From: Cryptomeria japonica
Lineage: Eukaryota; Streptophyta; Pinopsida; Cupressales; Cupressaceae
Reading direction: 5' to 3'
DNA: 64,000 nt
NCBI RefSeq assembly: GCF_030272615.1
Contig: NC_081409.1
Span: forward strand, 18,292,260 to 18,356,259
Every line of letters starts with the position of its first letter. Positions within the stretch are counted from its first letter, which is position 1. This document shows positions 1 through 12,275 of the stretch, piece after piece. The notes below the pieces were generated by a model. It saw only the letters and a program-made list of their open reading frames with translations. It had not been told where the DNA came from and ran no database searches. The position numbers and the translations under genes were made by a program.

Positions 1-475
1 CTGAAATTGAAGATCTGGAATCCTTGTGTAGAGACGAACAGATCCCCCTTCGTTTCGCGGATTTTTCGGAGGACCGTGTGCACGCCGGGCGCCATCGTCC
101 TGACAAATTTTGCTCAAATTTGCAGGACAGCACCGTATCGACATTTTACTGCTAATTTCAGGTCCGCAGCTTCATCCTATATCCCTATCTCAGTTTATAA
201 GCGAATCTTTGTCACTTTCTATGCATTCCTAGCTTAATTCTTCTATCAACATTCTTTACAAAAGAGGGTAGCCTTGCTTTCTTAACCCTTGAAACACATT
301 TAGCATCCAATCTTGCATTGTGTGGGATTGGATCTTGTGGGTTTCAACCCCTCTTTTGAATGTAAAGTCTCTCCCTTAAGTGAAAACCATCAACCCTAGT
401 GAACCTCCCTTCTCTCTCCTTGGAGTTGGAAGAGGGGAGAGCAACTAGGGTTCGATCACGATTTTCCGCTTTACA
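1..475 (+). repeat. 3' part of a B-family LTR, cut by the window edge
   Basis: This matches the 3' portion of the LTRs of element B, in plus orientation, and ends in CCGCTTTACA. The same sequence occurs at 2512-2963 on the plus strand and, reversed, from 6919, 13531 and 14114. No B-type primer site follows it, so it is a 3' LTR or a solo LTR whose 5' part lies before the window. The open frame at 7-237 recurs in all copies only because the LTRs are related. Confidence 0.8.
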
Positions 476-1286
476 ATATTGTATTGCACCAAGACTTATT
501 TTGTAATTGATTTAAATGTAATATCTTTTGGGAGTCGACCTAATGGTTAGGTCTTAAGTTTTGTATAAATAATTGTAAGATCTTATTTGGAAGAAGTGTG
601 TGTATGGGTTGAGATTATTGTGAAGAGCGAAAACAAGCAGATCCTTGTGCAAATCACGTAGATATCATCTGAAGGTTGAAGGAAAGAATGTTAAAGGTCA
701 TGAAGGTGTTTAGTCCTCATGCACAGAGCTTAAACTGGTATTGAATCCGGCATTAAAGATGCTAAATTGAAGCAGTACATTGATTATTGGATTTAACCAT
801 CCAACTGTGTAGTCAGTGAGACTCCTAATTTTGTGATTGAGCAATGAGCTCTAAGTGGTTGGCCTTTCTGCATATGCAAACCCCATTATTGTATTCACAT
901 ACTATCTGCAGTAGTATCATTTGATTGTGGGTAAGGTTTCCCACTATGGATTTTCCCCTTACATGGTTTCCACGTCAAAATCTATGTGTCATGTGTTGTG
1001 GATATTGTTTTTTGTTTTGTTTCATGCATTAAGTTGTACCGGTGTTACTATAATTGTTAATCTGTTTTACCGGCACTGAGTTTTAAGTTGGAGTAATCTA
1101 TTTTGGATTGCAATCTATTGACAACTAATTCACCCCCCCCCTCTTAGTTGTCCTTCCTAGTTCCTACCGGTATTACTATAATTGTTAATATGTTTTACCG
1201 GCACTGAGTTTTAAGTTGGAGTAATCTATTGACAACTGATTCACCCCCCCCCCCCCCCTCTTAGTTGTCCTTCCCAGTTCCTAACA
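476..1286 (+). repeat. Copia-type LTR remnant (R-U5 part)
   Basis: A TATA-like tataaataat lies near 566. The stretch then runs through C-rich blocks (CACCCCCCCC followed by CTCTTAGTTGTCC) that are typical of plant copia LTR ends, and closes in TCCTAACA at 1286. Its U3 part appears to be interrupted by the B-family LTR ending at 475. No primer site follows, so this is a solo or broken LTR. The left boundary is uncertain. Confidence 0.45.
1037..1281 (+). repeat. Tandem duplication at a copia LTR end
   Basis: Two direct copies (about 128 and 117 bp, at 1037-1164 and 1165-1281) both run from TACCGGTRTTACTATAATTG to CTTAGTTGTCC and AGTTCC. They differ mainly by a short deletion and by the length of the poly-C run (about 9 against 14). 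Confidence 0.85.
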
Positions 1287-1780
1287 ATTAACCCTCAAAG
1301 TCTTCATAACCATTAATGGTTAACTCAACCTTCTTGTATGATTAGATACTTTCTCTCTAACTCAACCCTCATCTAACCCAAGGGTCTCATCAAGCATTCA
1401 TGTCTTTGACCTTGGTTATCCTTTTAACCCTTGCACAAGAGTTTACCCTTTGGGTAAAAGCTTTATCCAATGGATGACCCTAACCTAGCCTTAACCCTTA
1501 CCTCCTAAGGTAACCTTCATGTCTTCTCAAGCATTTAATGCTTCTTACATCTCCTCTCAAGCAATCTCTTGATGACAATCGTCACCATTTCATTAGTGAG
1601 AATTGTGAACATGGATTGATAACTTTCAATCCTGACCCTTGTTAAAATTATCCAATCTTGACCATCCATTGCCCTATTTTTTCTATAAATAGAGCTTTCA
1701 TTCTCTCATTTTGATATCTCCAAGTTTCATGCATCTTATCTATAGTCATTTTACTAATCATTTAGCCTCTCTTTGATAAA
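1287..1780 (+). other. Probable older LTR U3 fragment
   Basis: This is non-coding sequence rich in AACCCT and CTCAAGCA. A clear TATA box (TATAAATA at 1684-1691) is followed by a pyrimidine-rich stretch, as in an LTR U3/R. It is cut by the solo LTR that starts at 1781 and may continue after 2963. I found no ends or coding remains. Confidence 0.35.
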
Positions 1781-2963
1781 TGTAGTCAAAATTGCGACAC
1801 TTGCAATTTCGACTACATTTGGGTCTTCACGATGGCGGCGCAATGTTGAACCTGAATGGAGACCCTGAAACCTGTTTGCGAAATCAAAAACTGCATCTTT
1901 CTGCACCTTGGCCTAATCCTCCTTGCACCCTGTTGTCCTGGGAGGTGGGACCATGGCGCCCAGCGCCCTGGTCCCTGGCCCTATTTTGGGCCCGGTCTCT
2001 TGTTGGGCATCGGGTCTTCAAGTTTGCAATTTGGAAAATAATGTTCCTAGGTCAGCCTAAGGTCGGAAAAATCAGTCTCCTAACCCTAATTGACAAGTAT
2101 ATAAACTACATTTTCCCTCCCAGGAAAAGGAGGAGGAAAAACATATGTATGCAAGAGGCGGAAGTGATAGGCAAACATTCAAACATTCAAACATTCAAGC
2201 ATTCAAGCATCCCTTCAAGCAATTGAGCATTCTAGGTCTCCATTCAAGGCTAGGTGTTGCATTCAAGACAAGGATTCAACCATTGAAGAGGAGATCACAT
2301 ACAACATCATTACACCTTCGCATGTAAGAATACAAACATTCTTACAAAAAGGTATCGGTACTTGATTACATTACAAACATTTACATTTACAACATTCTCA
2401 TTTCTTGGTTAATTCCAAAAACCGGGGTTTGACCTAAAGGCAAACCCCTAATCCCTAACCCCCCAATCGTCCTCTCTTTTTTGTGTGTAGGTTGCCGGTA
2501 CATGGCTGTAATTGAAGATCTGGAATCCTTGTGCAGAGACGAACAAATCCCCCTTCGTTTCGCGGATTTTGCGGAGGACCGTGTGCACTCCGGGCGCCAT
2601 CGTCTTGTCAACTTTCGCTCAAACTTGCAGGACAGCATCGTCTCGACATTTTACTGCTAATTTCAGGTCTGTAGCTTCATCCCATATCCCAATCTCCATC
2701 TACAAGCGAATCTTTCTTACTTTACATACACTCCTAGTTCAATCCTTCTATCTACATTCTTTACAAAAGAGGGTATCCTTGCTGTCTCAACCCTTGAAAA
2801 TCATTTAGAATCCAGTCCTGCATTGTGTGGGATTGGATCTTGTGGGTTTCAACCCCTCTTTTGAATGTAAAGTCTCTCTCAAGTGAAAACCGTCAATCCT
2901 AGTGACCTCCTTTCTCTCTCCATGGAGTGGGGGAACACCTAGGGTTCGATTTTCCGCTTTACA
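1781..2963 (+). mobile_element. Solo LTR of the B family
   Basis: A full LTR starts TGTAGTCAAAATTGCGACAC and ends CCGCTTTACA, 1183 bp against 1263 bp for B's own LTR. It includes one copy of the GC-rich palindromic unit around 1945-1975, the TATA box at 2098, and the U5 motif with GTGTGCAC near 2580. Neither flank shows B internal sequence, so it is solo. The flanking 5-mers (ataaa and atagc) are not a clean TSD, which suggests age or a damaged edge. Confidence 0.82.
2098..2105 (+). promoter_or_regulatory. TATA box of the B-family LTR
   Basis: TATATAAA lies about 315 bp into the LTR, and the same TATATA-containing sequence is kept in reversed form in the copies near 7790, 14970 and 15775. 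The position fits the U3/R border of a Tat-like LTR. Confidence 0.6.
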
Positions 2964-3694
2964 ATAGCATATCCATGTTAGTCTAGTATATCATGCTAGG
3001 ATAAGTTCACTAATCCTTTATCTTATCATCACCTTTTATGCTAGTTTAAATCATCATAGATTCAATATCATACATATCTAGGAATGCATTCATGGTAAAT
3101 TAATCAAACATCACTCATTCTTGGAGTTGTCATTCCTAAGTCACTTTGCTCAGTGATCTAAGAGAAAAGGCATTCACTTGAGGGATCCTATGAGATAGAG
3201 AACAATGGAACACCCCTTGGGAAGTTGAGCTATTCAATATAGCTCCCATAACTTGCACCAAGAGTCCCATTGGTGTGTGGATCTTTTGAAACATGACTTT
3301 TGTGTTTCTGTACCCCACATTTCCCGCACACAATAAGAATTGTACAGACCTTCCAAACTTAGACTACACCATCAACCAATTTTGATATGTTACAAATCAC
3401 TCTCTCATTATGTATAAGATATACAACTTTATTTGGACACCTTAATTCATCTTTTTTAATTGAATAGGAAGCTTCCACAACTCTTTTGTCACACTTTCTT
3501 GACAATCACACTAGGAATGGACCTAGATCAACAATATATATGCATTGCAATGATAATTACATTCACAAGTTAACCTAAGACATAATTAAAATATCTGCAA
3601 GTCGAGCACAAATAAATTCCTTAAACAAACATGTAGTTGGCTTGGTCTTAAAGCCCACACGGTACACTAGGAGTAGGAACACACTATGTGTTAT
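2964..3694. other. Non-coding, no recognised feature
   Basis: AT-rich sequence without recognisable coding or terminal repeats. It may be the remainder of the LTR-like fragment interrupted by the solo LTR ending at 2963. Confidence 0.4.
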
Positions 3695-5195
3695 TGTAGT
3701 GTTGTAAATCATACTCCTTTATTAGTATATCCAATTTCGCACTCTCCTAGCACTCATTTTAGTATTTCCCATTACTCTATACATTATAGGACCTTTATTG
3801 TAATTAATTAATATTTAATTCATCATCACACTATTATTTGGGCCCTTAAATCTAGGTTTGCCCATTATCCTTTATTATCCTTTATCCTACTTCAATTTCA
3901 ACTTCCAAAACATATTACACATATCTATACCTCTTGTTTTCAGCCACTAAGCTGGAATTGGCATTAGAACCCCATTATCTTGCATTCTTAGAAATTCGAG
4001 ATAAAGTTGTCTAGATCAGGTTGGTCACAGCCCCTTGGTCCCATATTTTTTTCCCTGAATTTTGGGAGGATAATAAGGTGGTCCTACGCTATTCAAATCT
4101 AGCTCCATGTGAAAATATACTAAATCTATGTCGGTCTAAAGGTGATTTTAATTATGAAATCCATATATAAGGCATCCATGTCAACTCATTTTCAACATCT
4201 CATCTCATGCTAGCATTATCATCCCATTCAAGAGCAATTTTTCTTTCTCAAAGGCACATTTGATACAAGGAGCAACTAACTATTTCAAAACATCTTCATA
4301 TTATGTTTCAATTATGATTTCATGGTATATTTTATGTGATTTATCATGTTATTGCATCAACACATGGAGGACTTATCCTAAGAGAATTGCATCACCTATT
4401 GAGGGTATAAACATCTACATTCAAGCATTTCAATTTCAGATCTAGCCTTGCCCTCAAAAGGCAAGTTTTTCCAATTCAATTCAAGTTCAATTTTTATTTT
4501 AATTAGGGTTAATTCTAAACCTAGGGTTTGACCTATGTAAACCCCTATCCACAACACCCTTTTTTTCCTCTTGTGTGCAGCTAGAGGTACCCAATGAAGC
4601 TAGGAAGATTAGAAAGCAACCAAGACCCTAGAGCAAAGCGCCCAACCAAATTTTATTAGGAAGTGCATGCACCATGGCACTTTGGGTGCCATGGTCCTAA
4701 ACTAAGACATTCTAGGCGCTATGGTCCTCCTAGCACAAGTCCAAAGTTGATTGGGAGCAGTTACAGTGTCTTAGGGACCTACTTTCAAACCTGTGTTCAG
4801 AAATTCAACTGCTTGGATAGGGATATGCCCTGAACACTATCAATACATCAATTTCAGCTGAATTTTCAAGAAAAGGTGCACTTTTGAATTTCCTTTTCAT
4901 TTTTGTACATGTTCTAAAGTTTCTATTTCAATATTAGGTAGCATAATCAATCCAAGTTGTTAGTTCATGCATGTACATTCTCACCCTAGATTTGGAATTC
5001 AATTTACATCCTTTCAATTGTGTTTTCAACTCAAACAAAGGAGTAGAATACAATTAGTATCCAACCCTCTTCCTAATAGAATTGAGGTTGGATCTATTTA
5101 GTTCACTTTCGTTTTAATGTGATGTATGTGGGAGTTCAGTCATTTCCTCATCTACAAAGTTTAACTTATGAAACCCTAAACTTTCCTACCTTACA
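3695..5195 (+). repeat. Decayed 5' LTR related to the B family (element E)
   Basis: The segment keeps the order of landmarks of a B LTR in plus orientation. These are a TATA-like TATATAAGG near 4163, GGGTTTGACCTATGTAAACC near 4526, a diverged GCACCATGG/GCCATGGTCC block at 4668-4735 and a CCAACCCTC...GGTTGGATC block near 5070. It ends in CCTTACA, directly followed by a B-type primer site. The left end is a guess (TGTAGTGTTGTAAAT at 3695). Confidence 0.5.
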
Positions 5196-5198
5196 TTT

Positions 5199-5216
5199 TG
5201 GTGAACTTGACTAATC
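5199..5216 (+). promoter_or_regulatory. Primer-binding site of element E
   Basis: TGGTGAACTTGACTAATC lies three bases (TTT) after the LTR end. Element B has TGGTGAACCCGACGTGAAC at the same spacing, so the two share a primer tRNA. I cannot name the tRNA from the sequence alone. Confidence 0.55.
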
Positions 5217-5328
5217 TAAAAATTGCATATCTTCTAATATTAAATCTGATTTTGCATAAATGTATTCCTTACATTGGTGAACATTGCTTTGGTTACATCT
5301 TCCCATGGCATATGAGTGTCTTGTCTAG

Positions 5329-6064
5329 TTGATATCTTCTTTTGCTATTTCAATTTTAAGTTTTAATCAAGATGTTCATGATGTTTCATTTCATACATAT
5401 GATGATAACTTATCTCTTCCTTTAATCCATAGCTATGATTTACTCTCTCCCAAAATTGGTCCCACCTATGAGAACACTTTGGTGCAAGAAGAAACTATGA
5501 CCACTTCTTTCAAAGATCTCCCTCCCAAGGATGAAGCTTTGAAGAATGGTGTTCATACTTCTTCTAGAAAGCATCTTCCCCATGAGGATCATTTTGTGCA
5601 AGAGGATGATATTGTGGCTATCTCTCCTAATGATAAAAAAACTTATTTTTTATTTCAATGACCTTTCCCCTGGAGATGAAGCATTAATGAGTTATGTTTT
5701 TCCCTCTCCTAAAGTTTGTCTTAATCAAAAAGATAACTTGGAGAAAAAGGATGATACCATTTCCCTTCATGATGGTATTTCCAATGCTCTCCCTCCCAAA
5801 AATGAAGCTTCAATGAATAAAGAACCTAACCAAGATCAAATAAATGCTATCCATGTTGTTGAGAAGCCTAAAATTGTTGTCCACCTTTGTCAAGATTTCC
5901 CTCAACCTCAAAAGAAAGTAGTCATTGTTGTTAACATCCACACGTTCCCTCTAGCTACCACACGTTATCCTTCTCTGGTGCATCAATCTAAAACATTGAC
6001 CAACAAACACACTATTAACACTTTGTCATCTCTAACTCTCTATCCTCTTGATAAAATTCGTTGA
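5329..6064 (+). pseudogene. Frameshifted coding remnant inside element E
   Basis: Two overlapping plus-strand frames (5329-5661 and 5546-6064) join near the A and T runs around 5635-5650 to give about 245 residues. The protein is hydrophilic, with a repeated element of the type LPPKDEAL, LSPGDEAL and LPPKNEAS spaced about 55 residues apart, each followed by acidic stretches. I do not recognise a family. Its place after the LTR and primer site of E suggests an element-specific or gag-adjacent protein rather than a host gene. The frameshift shows it is no longer functional. Confidence 0.4.
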
Positions 6065-6436
6065 AACTCTAAAATATGTTATTCGATATGTGGTTTTACA
6101 TTAGTTCCAGATTGCAAGCTATAAATATTGATTGTATAGAGCCAAACAATATGACAATGCAACTGAGTGCACATATTATTTATGAGCAATAGACCTCAGA
6201 AACCTATTGTGAATACTTCTAGATAAGAGCATATGTGTTATGCACTCAAGAAATACTAATACCAAGGCTTATTAAGAGAGATATTAAACATACTTGTCAT
6301 TTTGAAACTCAAATGCTCTGATATGACAAGACAATAATTGCAATCTTTTAGACGCCTTGACATCAATGACAATATTGACCATCACATTTGCAACCAATGA
6401 CAACCCTTTGCTCAAAAATACTAGTAATCACACTCT
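6065..6436. other. Non-coding tail of element E up to the insertion of A
   Basis: No frame, repeat or terminal structure is recognisable. The stretch ends at the TSD atttt (6437-6441) created by element A. Confidence 0.4.
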
Positions 6437-6918
6437 ATTTTTGATTTAGAGCGTCATGGAACCTCCCACAAAAACATTGCAGCTTATCATTCTTACTTCT
6501 TCAAAAACTCAAGTCTTCTTGTTTCACCTTCCTTCACTAGGCTTCACCAAGATGCCCAAATAGAACTCTCAACCTCACCAACTTGTTCCAACACATCCTA
6601 GGGTCTCTACATACCCTATTCCACTTTACCCAATAGGATTCACTCACCCTATCAACTAGTTAACTCACAAACCCTTACCCGAGTCCCTAAATAGGCCAAT
6701 TCCCTAATAGCCCTATTCAGCGGGTATTCTAACCTTTACTCACAATAATCCCAAAACACTTGAAAAATAAATTATATATCTAGATACCCTTTTGGAATTT
6801 ACACAGCATATGTGAAAATAAATTATTTATCTTTTGGACGAAATACTCAGACCAGCACCCTGCTACATACCAACTAGGCCCAATTAGCCCTCTTTTTCAA
6901 AGCAAGTATCAACAAATG

Positions 6919-8181
6919 TGTAAAGCGGAAAAATCGAACCCTAGTTGTTCTCCCTTCCCCAACTCCAAGGAGAGAGAAGGGAGAGTCACTAGGGTTGATG
7001 GTTTTCACTTAGGAGAGACTTTACATTCAAAAGAGGGGTTGAAACCCACAAGATCCAATCCCACGCAATGCAAGATTGGATTCTATATGAGTTTCAAGGG
7101 TTAAGACATCAAGGATACCCTCTTTTGTAAAGAATGTAGATAGAAAGATTGAACTAGGAATACATGTAAAGTAGGAAAGATTCGCTTATAAACAGAGATA
7201 GGGATATGGGATGAAGCTGCAGACCTGGAATTAGCAGTAAAATGTCGAGACGGTGTTGTCCTGCAAATTTGAGCGAAAGTTGACGGGACGATGGCGCCCG
7301 GCGTGCACACGGTCCTCCGAAAAATCCGCGAAACGAAGGGGGATCCGTTCGTCTCTGCACAAGGATTCCAGATCTTCAATTATAGCCGCGTACCTGCAAC
7401 CTACACACAGAAAAGAGAGGACGATTGGGGGGTTAGGGATGAGGGGTTTGCCTTTAGGTCAAACCCCGATTTTGGAATTAACCAAGAAATGAGAATGTAG
7501 TAAATGTAAATGTTTGTAATGTAAACAAGTACTGATACCTTGTTGTAAGAATGTTTGTATTCTTACATGCGAAGGTGTAATGTATGTAGTATGTTGTATG
7601 TTGTATGTGATCTCCTCTTCAATGGTTGAATCCTTGTCTTGAATGCAACACTTAGCCTTGAATGGAGACTTATAATGCTCAATTGCTTGAAGGAATGCTT
7701 GAATGCTTGAATGTTTGACTATCGCTTTCGCCTTTTGTTCTTGCTTATTTCCTTTTTTTTTACCTCCTCAAATGGGAGAGGAAATGTAGTTTATATACTT
7801 GTCAATTAGGGCTAATAGACTGATTTTCCCGACCTTGGGCCGACCAGGAAACAATATTTTCCAATTTGCAAACTTAAAGACCCGAAGCCCCAAAAGAGAC
7901 CGGGCCCAAAATAGGGCCAAGGACCAGGGCGTTGGGCGCCATGGTCCTGGGGGACCAGAGCGCTGGGCACCCTAGTCCAAAAGGACCAGGGCGCTGGGCG
8001 CCATGGTCCCACCTCCCGGGACAGCAGGGTGCAAGGAGGGATCAGGCCAGGGTGCTGAAAAATGCAGTTTTTGATGTCATGAACAAGTTTCGGGGTCTCC
8101 ATTCAGGTTTCGTGTTGCATCGCCATTGTGAAGACCCAAATGCAGTTGAAATTGCAAGTGTCGCAATTTTAGGATGCTACA
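6919..8181 (-). repeat. 3' LTR of element B
   Basis: It runs from TGTAAAGCGG to GGATGCTACA on the plus strand, 1263 bp. It carries the reversed TATA box near 7790 and about three GC-rich GGACCAGGGCGCTGGGCGCC-type units at 7921-8010. Confidence 0.92.
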
Positions 8182-8921
8182 TTTAGCCCCCACTTTAGCG
8201 AGAGTATAAGCATACGCTCATATTTCCGGTAAAGTACAAGGAAACAACATTGAAAAACTTTCACCACGTCAAGGAGGCAAGATACACCAAGCCCCCAGTG
8301 GACTAAGGATCTTACGACTTCGATTGAGAAAATAAAAGGGAAGATCACGAGGGAGAACCATGACTGTCAGTAGTAAGGTTCTCTCACTATGAGTCATGCA
8401 AGAAAGATATCAAAAATTTTCAAGGCAAAGCTAAATTTGTCAAGAAATTTTCAAGTATCTTGAAAAGATATGAACGGGATGTATGCCCCCCTCCGTTAAA
8501 GCAATCGCACACGCCTCACCGGGGGTGATTGCTTTAAGGTAGTGATACATATAAGAAATGAGAAAGGAGCACGTTATCACAAGGATTTAGCCCCCAAGTG
8601 TGAGATAAGCCCAAGGATAATAGACACAAAACACAAAGCACAAGATGACTTCGCTTTCCTCGGGGTCAGTATGCTGTATGATAATTCATGTATATCATAT
8701 GTATGTATGCATAATTGTTCTTCATTCCCCAATCAAGGAAGGTCACCTAGAAGAAGGGAACACATGTGTCTTTTGAGTCAACATGAGAGAGACTAAAAGA
8801 GATCTCAATGTTTTGCATCGTCCTCAAGTAGACAACACCAAGGACAACAAATAGAAGAATGAGAGTAACACATAGAAGAAGTAACAAAAGAGAGGAGGAG
8901 AGAGTCGGCTATGCTAATGAA
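8182..8921 (-). other. 3' non-coding part of B with polypurine tract
   Basis: The sense sequence ends in AAGTGGGGGCTAAA immediately before the LTR (8182-8195), a typical polypurine tract for plus-strand priming. The remaining stretch has no usable frame. Confidence 0.7.
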
Positions 8922-9413
8922 CTAGTCTAGCATGTCATCTACCCCCCGATCTTGCTGATCAATATTTCGGGAAGGTAGGAAACACACTAGAGGAGAAACA
9001 TCCAACACAGCAGATGGAGCTATCACAAGATCCAAACAAGGGCTATGTTCATATCCCAAGCCATGGTGTTCTTGTCTAGGAGCTAGGATAAGTGCTTTAG
9101 AAAATTCGTTAGATAAATGGTTATCAACATCAACATATTCATATTCACTATCAGAATGAACAAGAGTAACATTTTCATCATGAATAACATTTTCATCTAT
9201 ATCATCATCAAGATTTATAAAAATAGGATCTTTAATTCGCACAGGATCAAGACCATCATGCATCTTATATTTAGGAGATTTTGGCTCAATCGTCAGCTGA
9301 GGAGAAAATGGAATAATATTAGTTGAAGGTGTTTTTGGGGTTTGCAAAGTTTGAGAAGCAGTTGCCTGAGCTCTAAGACGACGCTTTCGTCGGCGTTCAC
9401 GTGCAGAACGATT
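8922..9413 (-). pseudogene. C-terminal part of the B gag-protease polyprotein
   Basis: This continues the frame of the protease segment after an in-frame TGA at 9414-9416, which a single C-to-T change at an Arg codon would explain. The first residues are very basic (RERRRKRR type), and the rest is acidic with many Asp and Glu. A true-looking end (TAG) lies at 8922. No RT motif is present. I do not recognise a domain; it is the tail that replaces pol in this element. Confidence 0.6.
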
Positions 9414-10478
9414 TCATCTAGTCTTAGTAGGAAGTTGAGAAGATTGAGGAGGAGGAATGTTCTCATCCTTATCACTTGGGTGTTTAGGTTGTCGTCTCTT
9501 AGGTTGAACAATAGGAGAAGAGGAAGGTCTCTTCTCTCCATAAGAGGAAGGAGGAGGAACTGCTCCATATAAGGGAGGAATATTCGGTTTAGGAAGGAGA
9601 CCAAGTCCATCATGACGAGGAGGTATAGGTCTACTTTTAGAAAGTTTATTAGATATAGGCATAGTCACATTCATAGGGATGGGTTGGGAATCTTCTTGAG
9701 GAAAGACATTAGTTTTATCTTTCAAAGGAAGAACTTCCTTCTCAAGAACAATAGGAATGTCAAGTTTGGGTGTTCTAGGTTCACTTAGAGATAGGATCAT
9801 ATCTTTTTTCCACTTTTGATAAGATTTGAAAAGATGATCACTTCGCGGAGGAAGAGATTGGAATTGTTTAGGCCAAAAGTAATCAATAGGAACGCTAGAA
9901 GTTCTTTCAGCTGGTTTAAAGAGACTATGATTGACAGTAACAACTTCACCATTATGGGGAAATTTCAAACACTTGTGAATAGGAGAAGCAATAGCTTTCA
10001 TGGAAGATAGCCAAGGATAGCCTAGCTTCACACGAAATTGTTCGGATGATGGAATAATAGCAAAGCTCACATCAAGGGATTTGTTATGAACCTCAATAGG
10101 TAATGTAATAGAACCAATTGCAGGAGAAGAAAATGCATCAAATAATTTCACAACCACATTTGTTTCGTCATAGATCACTTGATTCAATTGCAAAGTAAAA
10201 AGAAATTCTTCGGTAATGACATTAATCATACAAGAAGGATCAATAAGCACTCCACGGAAAGGTGTATTCTTGACTTTTGCAACTATATATAAAGGACCAT
10301 CAGGTGCCGTGATAGTTTAACTGGAATCAAATGTGATGGAAGGTTCTTTAGGGATTTTCTGCTGCTCTACAAAGTTAATCACATTCGGAGTCATCGACAC
10401 AAGATCATCAGGTGAGACAGAGGAATCATTAGTATCAATCGCATTAGAGGTATGAGAAGGTAATGGATCAGTAAAAAT
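9414..10478 (-). pseudogene. Retroviral-type aspartic protease of element B (degenerate)
   Basis: The segment resembles Tat-lineage proteases. It has a LIDPSCMINVI motif where autonomous relatives have DGG or DSG, then about 85 residues later GYPWLSSMKAIASPIHKCLKFPHNG, which matches the C-terminal protease signature of the family. A proline-rich spacer follows. An in-frame TAG (10479-10481) separates it from gag and a TAA lies near 10319. The open frame from 10250 uses an internal Met. The active site Asp is present, but the following residues are changed, so activity is doubtful. Confidence 0.72.
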
Positions 10479-12275
10479 CTAAAGATTTTGGTTAGGAGGA
10501 GCTACAGATGTATTGCCTTTATCATTCACTCTAGAAACAGAAATAGTATTATTATCAATCAAATCTTGAATTTTACCCTTTAAAGCAAAACATTTTTCAG
10601 TATCATGCCCAGGATGACGATGAAATTGACAAAAAGATTTGTTATCAAAGTAGGGTGAATTAATCTTTGCAAGATCTATTTGCCTTATAGGAGGAAGAGT
10701 AAGCACATTTTGTTCCAATAACTTATTCATAATACTATGCAATGATTCATTCAAAGGAGTGAACTTTCTTTCTTTCTTGAAAAACTTAGAAATAGGAGGC
10801 ACACCTGATGCCGCATTCACATTGTTGTTGATGATGTTTTCATTGAATTTAATGGACTCTCTGTTCGGTTTAAACTTCCCAAATGGTTGTTGACTACTAT
10901 CACCCTTATCACTCGGAGCCATAGGATTTGCTTGTTCCATTTGACTCACAGTCAGTTGATAATTGTGAAGAGTTGCGCACAACTGTTGGAAAGAAGTAAA
11001 CTCAGAAAACAAAAGTTTTTCTCTAATATCTTTTTGTAAATTAGAAATAAAGATTCTTTGAATATCATTGTCAGGTACTGGAAAAGAAATTTGAGCATAC
11101 AAATGCTTATATCTACCAATGATATCAGTCACTTTTTCTTTAACACCTTGTTTACAATTCATTAAATCAATTAAAGTAACTTAAGGACTTATATTGTTTT
11201 GAAATTGTTGAATAAAAGCATTTGCAAGTTGTTCGAAAGAAGTAATAGAATAAGAAGGCAACGAGCAATACCATTGTAGGGCTTTATCTCTTAATGTTCT
11301 AGTAAACAGTTTTGCAAGCAACCTTTGGTCATAAGCAAAATCAGTACATATTGTTTGAAAGGTCTTAACATGTGTTAGAGGATCACCCTTACCATTATAA
11401 AGCTCCAAATGCGGAATTTCAACATGTTTAGGGGGGATAGCTCGAACAATGTCAAGAGAAAGTGGGCTCGCAACATCAAATGTGGGCACACTAAACTTAG
11501 ATTGATTCATAGAGGCAATTTGTTGTTGTAAAGAAGAGACAGTTTGTGCAAGATTGTTAATGGTCGCTTCAGTCGAAGAGTTCATATTAGATGGGTTAGA
11601 TTGTGATGGAGGTGTTATGTTATTGAAAGAAGGTAGAGAGTAAGGTGGTGGGACACTATGATAGTTAGTCATAGGAGATGATTGGAAAGGAGGAACACTA
11701 CAAGGAGGAATGGAAGGGTTAAATGAATTGCCCCCTTGCGTCATGTTTATTTGTGGAGATATAATAGGGACACTCATTGAAGGAATGAATGAAGAAGTTG
11801 GATTGAATGAAGGAAGAGGGTTGATTGAAGAAGAGGGATTGCCCCCATGACTTGTGATCATAGGAGAAATGTCTTGTATTGAAGTAGTCATTATGTTTGA
11901 TGTAAAAGTAGGCATGCTAGCAATAGGAGTTGTCAAAGGAATAGAATGATTAACTTGAGTAGGAGGTTGTGTATAACCTAAGGTTTCGGCACAACTCTTC
12001 ATAGGCATCACATTTGAATCCACAATGTTTGCAATACCACGCAAAATATCAATTCCATTCTTATCACTTTGAACCATACGCTTTAGACCCTCAATTAAAG
12101 GAAGAGCTTGACTATCGGGGTATTCTTGAGACATCCATTGTCGAAAATCATCAAATTGGTTATCCAATTTTGAAAGTTGTTCTACAGAAACCTCATGGAG
12201 AGCTTCTTCATCATTAAGAGGATTAGAGGAATTACCCATGTCCTCGTTAAAAAGGCCATTAAAATTAGGTTCCAT
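10479..12275 (-). pseudogene. gag: Gag of element B (Tat-like), one in-frame stop
   Basis: The first 364 codons (12275-11181) contain a Ser/Pro-rich N-terminal part with many Met and Asn, then the start of the retrotransposon gag domain (KALQWYCSLP...FEQLANAFIQQF). After an in-frame TAA (11181-11183) the same frame continues with the rest of the gag domain and a zinc-binding FCQFHRHPGHDTEKC motif (C-x2-H-x4-H-x4-C), the variant usual in Tat elements. It would form the particle that packages the RNA. The stop falls in the middle of the gag domain, so this copy is dead. Confidence 0.82.

Noticed and set aside
7101-7500. Frames of 68-98 codons on both strands, repeated at 2512, 13713, 13865 and 14355
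   Set aside because: They lie in copies of the B-family LTR. Their similarity follows from LTR homology, both strands are open at once, and no domain is recognisable.
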